64,000 bases of DNA from Tamarix chinensis. Lineage: Eukaryota > Streptophyta > Magnoliopsida > Caryophyllales > Tamaricaceae. The stretch covers positions 7,414,501-7,478,500 of the forward strand of contig CM060173.1 in assembly GCA_030549775.1 (NCBI GenBank), in the 5' to 3' direction. A program made the position numbers and the translations under genes. How positions within the stretch are numbered: the stretch's first letter is position 1; each line of letters opens with the position of its first letter. Below, piece after piece: positions 38,218-49,816 of this stretch. The notes beneath the pieces are model-generated. The model did no database searches. It was not told where the DNA came from and was given only the letters and a program-made list of their open reading frames with translations.

Positions 38218-41200
38218 TGTAATATCCTATTTTTTCATATCCTAATTTATTGTATGTGATTGGTCTAATAACAAATATTTAAAAAAAATGTGTATATTCT
38301 ATTATCAAGTTACATACCATTCTTGTTAAATTTTTTAACATTTTGTCGATAATTTCTCTGGTTTGCGAAAAATACATTTATTACAATTCTCTTGATTCCT
38401 ATATTTTCATCCTTTTCAACCCATTCAAAATTTGTGAATCAATCCAAAAATATTTTTGAGTTCATTAGTCTATTCTATTCATTCATGTTTCACCCTTTCC
38501 TTCCGAATTGTTAAATCACAGAAAAATTTGTTTATGCAATTAGATGATTTTATCCGTTTTGCTATTTTTAATCTGTTGGTCATCAAATGAGTTTTGAGAC
38601 CAAATATTTTATATATTTGGTTCTCTAAAAATATTCCACATTAATCCATGACAATTTGAACCTGTTGTTATTAGTTTTCTCCATTTGCGAAAACTCGTAA
38701 TTCTGCGAATTATCTATTTTTGCCCTTTCTGGTTGTTTTCCATCTATCAAGCTTCAAACCAATTCCAATACCTAATATTTTTATAAATTTAAGTTTATAA
38801 AATTATTCTAGACCTTTTCATAAATTTTCATAATTTTTGGAACTCAATTGGTATTTTTCCTAATAAGTGTCCATTATTAGACTTTCTTACAATTTAATTA
38901 ATCAAAATAAACTATAACCAATACTCTAAACATTATTTTATTCCTGAATAGTATACTAACAACAAAAAATAAGAAATTTAAATTAGTTACTTCTCACTCA
39001 AGTAAAAAGTGTAATAATCATGATTTTATGACACTTCTTTTGCACACTCAACCATAGCCTAACATCTTTCTTACACCTCTAATCCTAGCACTCAAGTGAG
39101 AATAAACAAAAAAACAAAAAAAAAAACATTCCACACTCCTTCCCATTAGATCTCACTTTATTTTTATGCTAAATTGTGCATTTTATCACAAAACTCATGT
39201 AAAATCATCAATTTTCAATAGTGTTTAAAGTTGATTTCCTTCCAACTTGCACCCACTCATTCTCTCTCTCTCTAGTTTTCCTATTCCTTTGATTTTTGTT
39301 TAGTGTAAAATATTTCATTGCATACTACAACTCCATAACATTTTCATCCTTGAAATCAAGCCCCTTTAATCTTCTTGTAAATCAAAATTTTTCTTCCCAA
39401 CCAACTTCACAACTACAGCAAAGATATCACCCACAAAATCGTGCCCCTCACCTCTTCTTTTTCCTCTCCTATCTACCTTGCTGAGCAACTTTGGAATTTT
39501 TGCTGCAGTTATTGCTTATGTTGCAACGGAGATTTCTTGCCTTTCATCCATTCTTTTCTTCTTGGTTTCCTTCCCATTAACCCTTCAAAACCTTGATCTA
39601 TTATTCCTTGTCGGTTGTTGGTTTTTTATGTGATGGCTTTCAAGCCTCTATATTCAAGAATAATATTTTCCATTTCACTTCTTCTATTTCAATTCCTTTC
39701 TTTTCCATTTTCCTATTTATTAATCTTGGCTTATCTAACTCTTTTATCTTTTTTTCTTGAAGGTGACTTAGTGGGTTTAGAGAAGGAATTGCCAGATTCT
39801 TTATCTTAGCTTTGCTAAGGGGCTTAGGAATTTTGGTAACTAACTAACAATTAGAAATAGGATTTTGTGCTTGGCGTATTATATGTTTTTTTTTTGTATA
39901 TGTATGACTAGATTTATTGTCATTATAAGAATGAAATAATATCTTGAAAAATCTTGTATGACATATGTATGATTCTATCTTATGTGTATAAATATGCAAA
40001 TATAATGAGATGATGGTTTGTGTGATTTTTACATGTTCTTATATCTGTTGGAAAGGTAATGAATATTTATTGAAGTAGTGATGAATGTTCAGTAGAGTTG
40101 TAATAATTGTTCAGCATAGTTGTGATGATTATGTCTAGATGTGAATAGTTTAGCTCTCATCCTTGTTATCTTATGCGAGTTTTGGTTGTTTTAAATTTAT
40201 CTTAGTATTCCGTCGTATGTATAATAGGGTATAGAAGCAAGGTTATGAGTTTTGGATCATTTAGAGTTGAACTAATTTTTTTTTAAGGTTTATACATATT
40301 TGACCATGGGTACATTGGAAAATACAGATTATTTTTGAAAGTTCTAAGTGCATTATTGTCTTCATTGGATCTTTTAAATAAAATTTGGTATATGATATGT
40401 AAGGGTCTGATGTTGTTAAGAGTAAGTTATAAATTTTAAAAGTTATATGTAATTTTAAGTGAATAAGGACAATTTGGCCATTACATGTAAATTTTAAAAA
40501 TTTTGAGACCTAAGTGAATATTATGTTAATAAAATAAGTTAAATGGAAAAATTTGACACTTAGGTGACATTTGATGAGTAAACCTAGAGATCTTTAATTA
40601 AAATAATTTATTGAGCAAGAAAAAGAAAAAGAGAAATATATACTTTGGGTACATTGAGTAATCTTAGAATTTTATCTTAGTGTCCTATTTATATTTCATC
40701 CTAATAAAATAATTTGTTATGTATAATCCTTTTAGCGTGAAACATACATCTCTTAATATTAAGGTAAATTATTTGGCATTAAAGATACTTTAGTTAATTT
40801 ATGTGCCTTTAGACTAGTTATTTGATTTGGCCTTATATGTGAACCATTGGTTAACTTAGATGTTGGTTATTTAAACTTGTCTCAAATAATTTCAGTAAAT
40901 GTATTTTGATATCAAATTTTTTAGGCATTTCTTAAACTTTAATGTCTCAATAATCTTATTTAGGCTTTAATACCTTGATAATATTCATTAGTCTTTAATG
41001 CTTCGTATATTCAATCAGCCTTCATGGAACATTAATGGGCCTCTGTGCTTTAAATGGTTTGGGTCTTGATTCCTCTATGGATCAAGTGCATGGATAATAT
41101 CATAATTTACTAAAATAATTGGCTTATGTTCATATACATGATTAAGTGATACTTTATGGCCTTTTATTCTTGTTTGACCTAAATATTTGATAAGACATTA

Positions 41201-42198
41201 TTCATTTAAAGTGAAAGAACCCGAGTCAGGACTTGTATCACTCAGGGTAGCTATCCGAGTTAGGTTTGGTATTCAATTGGTATAATTTTGGTGTTTTCTA
41301 TTCTATGATTCCCAGGAGCCTTACAAGGTTTGGGAGGCCCTATTCTACTCTATAGGTGTTTTGATATATTTCGACTCTATAGGGGGTATACATACTTAAG
41401 AGATTAGGTGCACCATTATTTGGTGGCCTGGTTATATTTCTAGGCGACCAGTTAGAGTTATTACCGTTCGAGTACTAGATTAGTTTTTATAGTTTATTGG
41501 AGTCTCTATCTTCAAGTTAATATAATGTATGGGTTGTGATCACGATAATAAAATATAATATCCATACAGTTGTATCACATTATTTTATGCTTGACATTTG
41601 AGTTTTCTTCTTCTTAATTGACATTTATGTTTAAGCATGCTATCATCTTGTTATATCATGTTCTATTTCTTTATTTTCATGTTCTATTGCTTTCTTTGCA
41701 TAGGCCTCGTACATAATGCTATCTCTTTAGGATAGTTATGTTACTAAGTACAATATATGTACTAATACTATAAATTTGTAGGCGTTATGTTGCATGTATA
41801 TGATGACAATCTTGCTGACTTTGAGTTCCTCATATGGAGTGATGAGGGTTTATACCCTAGGGTTAGGGTATAGAGTTATATCTATCCGAAGTTGCACATG
41901 TAATGTACCCTTGCTTTTGGATATCTCTTTTAGACTCTTATATCTTTTAACCCCTTATCTCTTTTTATGTATTATATTATCTGGAGCATGTACTTTGTAC
42001 CATATTATTACGTTTAAATTATTATAATATTTTACTATTTATATATTTTTTCATAAATTTTATTTTTCATAATGTTTTAGCCTTACATTTAGTATGAAAA
42101 AGGTGTGGATTAGACTCGCGCTAAGTGTACCAGCTATATTAAGTTAATGTTTCTGTTTAAAAACCTAAAATTTTAGTAGCAATTTTTGGGATGTTAAA
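38218..42198 (+). mobile_element. Solo long LTR copy F inside C, opposite to E
   Basis: 3981 bp from TGTAATATCC to GGGATGTTAAA, flanked by ATTTT on both sides. It is in plus orientation while its host C and its neighbour E are minus. The pyrimidine-rich promoter-side region lies at 39230-39600 and the 3' end at 42060-42198 (GTTTTAGCCTTAC ... TTTTAGTAGCAATTTTTGGG). There is no gag or pol. Confidence 0.85.
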
Positions 42199-43652
42199 AT
42201 TTTGATTTAGAAATCTAATTTTGATTAATTCCTCACAAATATATAAAATTGATAGTTAAAATATGAAATTAGATATATTTTAAAGCATATTATAAAATCA
42301 ATTTATCAAAACTAGCTTAATTAGATGAATCTGAAAAGTTTAGACATAAATGGGTCAAAGTTTCAATTTTTACAAATCAACAACATATACTACAATTAAT
42401 CACTCTAAATCAATCATACAATATAAATATACATAATTAATCAACTAATTTAACTTAAATAAGCCTAATTTATCAAAAATCAATTAAAATCAAAGTTAGG
42501 GTTTTGAGTAAAATTATACCAAATGGAATATGCAAATCAAAATCAGTGAAGTCCGGGGAAGCTCCGTTGGAGGTCGAAGACCACTCCTTGGTGACTAGCT
42601 TAATTCGCAGTGGCTATACGCTGGCGATGCAACCTGTTCCAGTGCTAGTAGCTCTGCTCCTCGGTGCTATTGGTGGTGGAGGAGACGATGAAGATGGAGG
42701 GATAAGGGGTGGTAGTGGTGTGGTGGTGGTGCAGGCGTTGTAGAGCAACAGAAAGGAGAGGCAGCAGAGGTTAAGAGTTCATGTAGAAGGAGAATGAGAT
42801 GCTAATACATATAGACAAATGAGACGCTAAGCATCTAAAATTATTACCAGATGTTTTTACCTAAAAATCATTTAACGAAAATCATTCTATAGAGATCCAA
42901 ATGTATAAAATTAATATCAAACTTATTTAAAGGATTTCAGAAAAGCTTTTGAAAGAAAATAACAATGAGCACATAGATTTATATTATTTATAAAAATACA
43001 TAATACGATCTTAAAAAAATAATAAAATCTATCTAGAAAATATTTAAATCAAATTCTAAGAGACTGAGATTAATTTAAATAATTTCAGCAAAAAGGTCAT
43101 TTGCAAACTAAAATGGGTAAAATGGATGAAAATTAATTTTGAAAATAAACTCATAAATAAGTTAAGAATATATTTTTAATTTAAAAATTTCCAAATATAT
43201 TCCTTATTTTATAAAAACAAATAAATTCAAAGACTAAAATAATTTCTATGGATAAAAATTATTAAAATAATTTTGCTATTTTAAAGGAAAATTTATAATT
43301 TAAATAATTTATTTTGTTAATGAAATATATCTTAAAAATACAATCGTAACCACACAAGATAGTTATAATTAAAAACGAATCTAAAATATTAAAAATTTAA
43401 ATACAAGAAAGAATGACAAATATATACTTTTATACGAAAATTAAAATCATATGAATATAATAAAATCATGGTCATGGACGACCTAGAAGATCCGCAACAA
43501 TAACAACTAATTAAATTCTAAGATGAATTCAAAATTGTCGATAAAACCATTAAACAAATCAAAATTAAAATAATTAAAAAATTTCATCAAATTAAGCTAA
43601 GAAGATCATTAAGATTTATAAAATTTGAATTCAAAAAATACAAGGTATTATA

Positions 43653-43958
43653 GTATGTGATATATAATAATCATATTTATATAGAATGATAACTAATGAA
43701 TATAGAGCACTCTCTTTTATCAAGCACCAATCGAATTTGACACCAATTCCATGGTTATTTGCTTATGTGCACCCCAATGTCCCGAACATGATAACTTTAT
43801 TAAATAGTCATTCATAGATTAGTTTTAGATATTTGATAGAAAGAGGCAAGATGAAACTGAACAAAAAATGAAATTAATCTTTGAAGTATTATCTTAAAGA
43901 GATGGTGAAGAACATATAAGAGGAGGAGATAATTTAGAGGCTAATCGTGTTGATAATA
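43653..43958 (-). other. 5' internal piece of element H
   Basis: Begins with the right GTATG copy (43653-43657). On the minus strand, the bases next to the LTR are TATTATCAACACGATTAGC. This is not the initiator-Met site used by the first Copia element and Cassandra, so H may use a different primer. Confidence 0.5.
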
Positions 43959-44283
43959 TGTTATAATATTGATAAACTCAAATAGAGATATTTAATAATA
44001 TAGAGAGGAAGTGAGAATAAAAATTCTTATTCTCATTGATACATATGGATTATCACTTTATACAATTCACCCTCATCTATATATATAATACTCATACTTA
44101 TTACATCAATTATAATGAGTTAGAGAATATAAAAGGAGGTGGATGATACATAAAATGGACATATTATGGTCATAATGTGGGAGTATGTCATAAGTGACGG
44201 AAATGATGGAGGTATTAAACTTATAATTTAGTACAAAATACTGTTATAATTTGTACATCTATAATATATAAATACCATATTCA
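43959..44283 (-). repeat. 5' LTR of element H
   Basis: 325 bp, paired with 12863-13185. On the minus strand it starts TGAATATGG and ends ATTATAACA. Confidence 0.8.
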
Positions 44284-45034
44284 TAATAATATAATTTAAT
44301 TATTATTGGTATTGCCATATATATCTATACATATGGTTAATGGGACCCTATTAGTTTATAACTCTCACTTCGTCCCAGACTACCGGCTACATGCAGGAAG
44401 AATTATAGGATTTATTATACAGGATTATATATGAGGGCTCATGTGTGAGGTAAATTCTATGCAAAACTAATGGGGTTAGATACATCATATATGGCTATTA
44501 TGGAAGGCTCGCCTTGGCCTAGTGGCCCACAGTGGCCATATATACACCAGGTTGAGATAAAAGAGTGGGGTGGAGGCATTTGCGCACACTTGAACCCTGG
44601 CCTACAACTAAACTCGAGAGTTAGAAACCCTCGTTCCACCAAATCTTACATGTGCTAATACTTTAATCAATTGGCTGAATCCTATAATTAGTCCAGCCCG
44701 TTTATTGTTTGTAATATATTTAGCCGGCTAAGATAGTCTTGTACTTCAGTCCTTTACATCACCGCCTTTTTTTAATTTTTATTTTTAATGCTGGACTATT
44801 AAAAACCACCAAATTGTTTCTTCGTCTGGACTCTTGTCACTGCCCATTAGTCCCTCAGATGATCCCTAGGTTTTTCCAATTTGTCCCGGCGTCAAAGATA
44901 TGGTCGATGGTAACATAACAAAATCCATTATTTGTCGTCAAGGAGATCTCGCATCTTCCTAGCCCCACCATCTCTGAACGAGTTCTTGAAAAAAGCTAGA
45001 TTCCGTTACCAGTAGCTACAAAAAATAATAGGTT
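44284..45034. other. Intergenic DNA between element H and the LINE relic
   Basis: No gene is supported. 44516-44526 has an isolated tRNA-like A box (TGGCCTAGTGG) but no matching B box at the right distance. The last part (from about 44880) may belong to the LINE. Confidence 0.45.
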
Positions 45035-45825
45035 TTTCACACCTCCTTTTCGCAAATGATATCATCCTCTTGTAGGGAAGAAGTCGAAAGAATGACATCC
45101 TCACTATCAATCGAACCCTAGCTTCCTTCGGCCATGATTCGGGCCTCAGCGCCACCTTAAAAAAACTCAAAAGTCATCTTTTCACCAAACACTAGCAAAA
45201 ATGACCAAATCATAAAATCTTCTCTGAACATTCTGCCGACTTCTGATCTAGGGTCCCACCATGGTTTTAGCACTCCCCATCTTAGGGCGTCTTCCATTAA
45301 GTGTTGCAATCTTACTGAAAGAGTTCAGAGGTTGTTTGGCCAAATAGAAAGTGTTGCAATATTGCTAGATCTGCTCTTGAATCCATGCCTACTTACAACA
45401 TGCAGGTCGATCTCCTCCCGATCGAAAAAAGTTTGCCTTAATATCGACAAAATCACTGGGTCCTTCATCTAGGGTTCTTGCGACCAGGGTATAAAAACAC
45501 AAATGAAAAATGGATTCACCATGTTCCATGGACCACCATCATTATTGCTAAAAACAAAGGCGGACTTGGCATGATGGATGCTGAGAACAATAACAAAGCT
45601 CACCTCATGAACCTCGCTTCGCGTTTTGACTTTTGAGACTGAGAAGGACTATCTTTGGAGTACTACGTGCACTTATTCAAAAGTATGCAGATAACAACGT
45701 ATACATCTCCAGGAAAAAGCACTCCAGCACTCGGAAATGTATCGCCTTAGCCAATCCTCTCGTCTCCAAAGGAAGAAAATGGATCCTGGGTAGTGGTAGC
45801 AATGTTAATTTCTGGGATTAGTTGG
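45035..45825 (+). pseudogene. L1-type LINE reverse transcriptase relic
   Basis: The translation is recognisable across frames: HLLFANDIILL near 45048 stands for the LINE motif F-A-D-D, with the first catalytic Asp replaced by Asn, then a stop, then SFGHDSGLSAT. Later come WTTIIIAKNKGGLGMMDAEN (near 45525) and GRKWILGSGSNVNFWD (near 45770), both typical of the C-terminal part of plant L1 reverse transcriptase ORF2. Frames shift several times. The first ORF, endonuclease and 5' end are not visible. A T-rich then A-rich run follows at 45856-45882. Confidence 0.75.
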
Positions 45826-45884
45826 TAATGACTCCGGCCGTGATATAATCTATTTAATTTTTTTTTACCAAAAAAAAAAAGGAA

Positions 45885-46170
45885 TTCTCATAAATAAACT
45901 TATGAAAAAAACTGAGATAAATTAAGCTTGAAATCAGCCAAAACAAGCTGATGAGTTGTAGATGAGCTATAAACGAGCCATAAACAAGCTTGGGAGCGGG
46001 CTTTTTTAGAGCTTAGCTTGATTAATACTTACAAGCCATGCGAGCTGCAACCGAGTCGAATTCTAACAACCTTGTCGAAGCTCAAATTAAACTTTGAACC
46101 TTTAAGATTTTTGATGAGCCGAGCTCAAAGCTGAGAAGATTCAATTCAGCTCAGCTCATCTACATTTCTT
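45885..46170. repeat. GAGCT-rich repeat fragment
   Basis: Contains many AGCTC/GAGCT words (GAGCTATAAACGAGCC, GATGAGCCGAGCTC, CAGCTCAGCTCATC) as in GAGCTCG-rich plant MITEs. Clear terminal inverted repeats and target copies were not found. Confidence 0.4.
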
Positions 46171-47340
46171 ATAATCCATATAGTTTTCCGCTAGTTATAT
46201 AGGAAGTTTTTGATCCATGTTATATTGATTGAATATATAATGATACAAATATGTTAATCATCACTATATCCTAGTTTAGTCATCAACTATGACTCTTTTG
46301 GTCATTGCGGTTCCGTAAATATATCATTTTGATCATCATTGATATAATGTATAAGTCATCATTTTAAGTAATATTTTAATCATCAATTATAACATATATA
46401 ATCATCAGTCATAGTTAATATAAGAATTTAATGGGTGTGTATATATAGCATTTTCATCATATGTTGCTGACCATCCTATATATAGTAATTGACCAGCTAA
46501 ACCTAAAAAAAAAAACATAAGATTACTATCACTTTTTTAATAAGTGTATAGCATTTAATGGGTTTGTTACATTTTACTATACCAATTCTTCCTATAGTCT
46601 TGGATTGCCTATTTTTGGATACGTGGGCAGAGAATTGAGAAAATCGTCAAGTTTAGCCATAAGCAAATTGAAAAATGATAAAAACTAAACTCATTCATTC
46701 CGTAAATTATGATTGAGTTAGTAAAAAGGAAAAAAGATAAATAAATTGAAATTAAAAAAAGGGAAAACATCTGAAAGAAAAGATAAATAATTTTAAAGAA
46801 AAATTAAATTATAAAAAAAAATTTTTTTTGTGGTAAAATTATAATATACAGATTAGTCCGGTCAATTCGCTCGGCCTTTTTTGCCCCTCCCATTGTGCGT
46901 CCTGGTACCGTGCTTTTGCGCTCGGCCTTTTGTTTTTTCAGGTGTTTATAATGTTGGTCGGATACGGAGTATCTGCGTTATTTTGGTTTCTCCTTCGGGG
47001 CTTTGCCTTGCCCCGTCCGTCGCACATAATCTCGGAAGGTTTATTCGATTAGCGGGACCCGAGGCCAGCGAAAAGTTAACCTGCCAACATACTTTCTTGG
47101 CCAATAAGGATATGCAAGGTTAAGAATTCTCATAGCATGGCATGCATCTAAGACTTCTCAGCCATTTTTATCGAAATGTAAAAGATACGGTTTGCTTCCG
47201 GGACTTGGTGTCAAATACGCGTGGATTTTTTGAATAAAAGTTTTTATATTTTTTTTAGCAGTGGTAAGATACTATAGAACCCACTAAACAGTAACCACAC
47301 ACCAATAATTGCCTCCACCACACCTCACTTCTGTCTTCCT
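46171..47340. other. Upstream region of the DUF4220 gene
   Basis: AT-rich, with loose TCATCA repeats at 46230-46420. The less AT-rich segment 46860-47130 has an open frame of 80 codons without recognisable similarity. Confidence 0.45.
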
Positions 47341-47365
47341 ACCGATTCTTCCATCCCTACTTCTC

Positions 47366-47372
47366 TATATAT
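47366..47372 (+). promoter_or_regulatory. TATA box of the DUF4220 gene
   Basis: TATATAT followed by a pyrimidine-rich initiator region at 47374-47410. It lies 57 bp before the first in-frame ATG (47423) and 159 bp before the second (47525), a normal plant core promoter distance. Confidence 0.55.
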
Positions 47373-47422
47373 CTCCATTCTCCCACATCAACTAGTAGTC
47401 CATCCCACCATTCTGATCGGCT

Positions 47423-49816
47423 TTGAACCCCCTCCCTCCCACTCTCTCCAGGCTCAAAAAAAAGAAGAAGCCGAAGTTCCATTATTATCACGCAGAAGAA
47501 ATTAACCAATACAAGACGGTACCTATGGCTATCGGCAAAACAATATACATAAGTTTTGCAAATGATTTAGGAGAGTTTTGGAAGGAATGGGGTAAAAGGA
47601 TATTCGTTCTTCTGAGCCAATTCCTACAAATAATGCTCTACTTCCTAATGCCACACAGAAAGCGTACCTCCAACCGCTTCATTTTGTTCCTAACTAATAC
47701 TGCTTATGCAGGAAGCTTCACAGTGGCAAGCGTGGCACTTGCTTACCTATCAGCCAGCGTGCCTGACCGCAATGGTTACCAACCTCCCCTGGTACTCTGG
47801 GCTTCATTCATAATGTTACATCTTGCTAGAGGTGGACATACAACCGCGCATACGTTGGATGATTATGATGTAGGGTATGGGAGCTCCTTCAAGTTCTCGC
47901 TCGGCGATGTGATTATATTCATTGTTATCTGCTTACAGTGGAGGCAGGTAGACGTGCCAGGAGGTTGGGCAATGATATTACTGGCCGCCATTTCGGAGTT
48001 ATACCACCGAATGATAAGAATAATATTCGGAAGATCAGGGAGGAGGGTGGAGAGTATGATATGGAGCAACCCATGTTATCGTATATGGCGTTGTAACGGT
48101 GGAGAAGCAACATCAGGGGAATCCGAGCTTGGTAGACGTGAAGAAGCAAGATCAGTGGCATCCGAGCTTGGTAGACGTGAAGAAGCAAGATCAGTGGCAT
48201 CCGAGCTTGGTAGACGTGAAGAAGCAAGATCAGTGGCATCCGAGCTTGGTAGACGTGAAGAAGCAAGATCAGTGGCATCCGAGCTTGATCTAATAGCCAA
48301 GGCTTATGATTACTACCAAAGTTCAAGAAGGCTCATTCAAGGTCTCCACTTCACCAGTATCGAACGCGAGAGGCATCAGACATCTTTCCTTGATCTCGAG
48401 GTTGAAGATGCTTTAAGCATAGTAGAAATAGAATTAAACCTCGTCTATGATGCCTATTTCACTAATGGTGAAGATCCACCCAAAGACGAAAAGAGTCGAT
48501 TACTCTGGTTTTTTACCCATATATTTCATATTTCCCTACTATTATTTATATTTATTTCAGTAGCCATCGGTGTATCTTTTATGTTTCATTCCGATCTTGA
48601 AGAAAGGTACAAAGGTCGTGATAAGCATATAACCCGCTCATTATGCTTCTCTAATGTATTCCTTCAATTAGTATCTCTGTTTAGGTTTGTTTCTTCAGAG
48701 TACGCGATTGTGGCTTTGGGTGTCAGCAACGGAGTCAAGATACTGGCACAACTTCTCTGCCGGTTTCATGAAAGAAGAAGCACGTGTTTACGCCGATGGT
48801 CCGAGACCATATCAAGGCGTAGCTTCATGTTCAAGTGCTTTAGAAAAGCAACAATGTCCTCCAGTTTAGTTCCCAATTTATTTCTACAACACTGTCTACC
48901 GCCACCCACTTCTGGTTCACAAAGGTACAAGAGCGAGGTAGGCATATTTATCTTCGAGAATTTAAGGAGAAAGGCGCGACAATTCGAGATAGAGGAAGAT
49001 GCCCTGGTCATATTTGAATCCAAGGGCGATCGGATTCTTCTCGATCATCCAGACTTACGATCCAGCAGAGGCGACCTCCGCCGTTTGTTTCTCAAAAAAC
49101 CATACGAGGTCAGACTGCTTTTATGGCATATTGCTACGGAATTCCTGTACTACAATAAAGACCTTGAACCTCAAGGGGAAGATATTCCAAGGATGAAACA
49201 ATGTCGTGAAATGAGCATCCTACTATCCGAGTACATGCTGTACCTTGCATTCGAGGCATCCAATATTGTGTCAAGATCTAGGGGATATTTCATGTTCCAT
49301 TACCATGATGTTACCAAATACATTAAAGATATAAATGAGTTCGAGAAATGGTACCGTTCGCCCTGGACACCATTACCTGAACAGATCCGCAGTTTTTACC
49401 AGAAGATAGGGGACAGCAATGGCCAAAAGATCGATGTGCTTTCTGAAGCAATTAGGTTAGCGAATGTGCTAAAGGATTCGTTGAACAAACAAATTTTGTG
49501 GGAGGTGATCAGTGATGAATGGATGGACATGTTAGTTTATGCTGCTACACATTGTGATCCAATGGCTCATGTTCAGAGACTTGCTGGAGGTGGTGAGCTA
49601 ATCACTATTGTCTGGCTATTGTCCGCACATTTTGGCTTCGGGGATTATTTCTTAGCTGAAAGAGGAGGAGAAGGAGAAGGAGCGGGGAGAGGAGGAGGAG
49701 GAGAAGGAGAAGGAGAAGGAGAAGGAGAAGGAGAGGGGAGAGGAGGAGGAGAAGGAGAAGGAGAAGGTGAAGGAGAAGGAGCGGGGAGAGGAGGAGGAGG
49801 GCTTTCCGCCGTCTGA
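47423..49816 (+). CDS. DUF4220/DUF594 multi-pass membrane protein
   Basis: An intronless frame of 797 codons ending TGA. The family is plant-specific, common in monocots, and of unknown biochemical function. The N-terminal half has the DUF4220 layout: EFWKEWGKRIFVLLSQFLQI (start of the first span), further hydrophobic segments at about residues 85-111, 120-140, 157-172 and 180-200, the signature LHLARGGHTTAHTLDDY, and later spans at about 360-388 and 405-440. The C-terminal DUF594 box is at about 680-743 (ILWEVISDEWMDMLVYAATH and GGGELITIVWLLSAHFG). Two ATGs are possible; residue 35 (47525, MAIGKTIYIS) fits the usual family start better than the Lys-rich first 34 residues. Oddities are four 13-residue repeats at about 227-289 between spans and a Gly/Glu/Arg tail after 745. 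No stop or frameshift is seen, so it may be functional. Confidence 0.92.
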   Translation: MNPLPPTLSRLKKKKKPKFHYYHAEEINQYKTVPMAIGKTIYISFANDLGEFWKEWGKRIFVLLSQFLQIMLYFLMPHRKRTSNRFILFLTNTAYAGSFTVASVALAYLSASVPDRNGYQPPLVLWASFIMLHLARGGHTTAHTLDDYDVGYGSSFKFSLGDVIIFIVICLQWRQVDVPGGWAMILLAAISELYHRMIRIIFGRSGRRVESMIWSNPCYRIWRCNGGEATSGESELGRREEARSVASELGRREEARSVASELGRREEARSVASELGRREEARSVASELDLIAKAYDYYQSSRRLIQGLHFTSIERERHQTSFLDLEVEDALSIVEIELNLVYDAYFTNGEDPPKDEKSRLLWFFTHIFHISLLLFIFISVAIGVSFMFHSDLEERYKGRDKHITRSLCFSNVFLQLVSLFRFVSSEYAIVALGVSNGVKILAQLLCRFHERRSTCLRRWSETISRRSFMFKCFRKATMSSSLVPNLFLQHCLPPPTSGSQRYKSEVGIFIFENLRRKARQFEIEEDALVIFESKGDRILLDHPDLRSSRGDLRRLFLKKPYEVRLLLWHIATEFLYYNKDLEPQGEDIPRMKQCREMSILLSEYMLYLAFEASNIVSRSRGYFMFHYHDVTKYIKDINEFEKWYRSPWTPLPEQIRSFYQKIGDSNGQKIDVLSEAIRLANVLKDSLNKQILWEVISDEWMDMLVYAATHCDPMAHVQRLAGGGELITIVWLLSAHFGFGDYFLAERGGEGEGAGRGGGGEGEGEGEGEGEGRGGGEGEGEGEGEGAGRGGGGLSAV
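48101..48290 (+). repeat. 39-bp tandem repeat inside the DUF4220 coding region
   Basis: Units start at 48101, 48140, 48179, 48218 and 48257; the three from 48140 to 48256 are identical. Each encodes SELGRREEARSVA. Since 39 is divisible by three, copy changes keep the frame. Confidence 0.97.
49660..49800 (+). repeat. GGAGAA-rich microsatellite encoding a Gly/Glu tail
   Basis: Imperfect GGAGAA hexamers interrupted by GCGGGGAGAGGA. It encodes GEGEG and AGRGGGG runs up to the stop codon and is probably length-variable. Confidence 0.93.

Larger units (their letters stand above)
30465..43652 (-). mobile_element. Long LTR copy C (LTR only), split by E and F
   Basis: The left end is TGTAACACCCCTAAATTTTG; the right end, read on the minus strand, is TATAATACCTTGTATTTTTT. 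Segments 30465-32057, 36167-38217 and 42199-43652 total about 5.1 kb, and their order matches the LTR plan of D, E and F read on the minus strand. A G-rich stretch at 42535-42740 (complement of the C-rich leader) supports this. The left flank (TTTAT) and right flank (GTATG) do not match. This can be explained if the 3' end of A was lost here. There is no gag or pol. Confidence 0.7.

Noticed and set aside
44516..44526. tRNA-like A box TGGCCTAGTGG, possible SINE or tRNA gene
   Set aside because: No B box at the right distance on the same strand, no cloverleaf and no target duplication or A-tail that I could find.
46881..47123. 80-codon frame in a less AT-rich island
   Set aside because: No recognisable domain. 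It lies just upstream of the DUF4220 promoter and may be part of an unrecognised repeat.
47925..48326. Minus-strand 133-codon frame with repeated QARMPLILLLHVY
   Set aside because: Antisense shadow of the 39-bp repeat in the DUF4220 gene.
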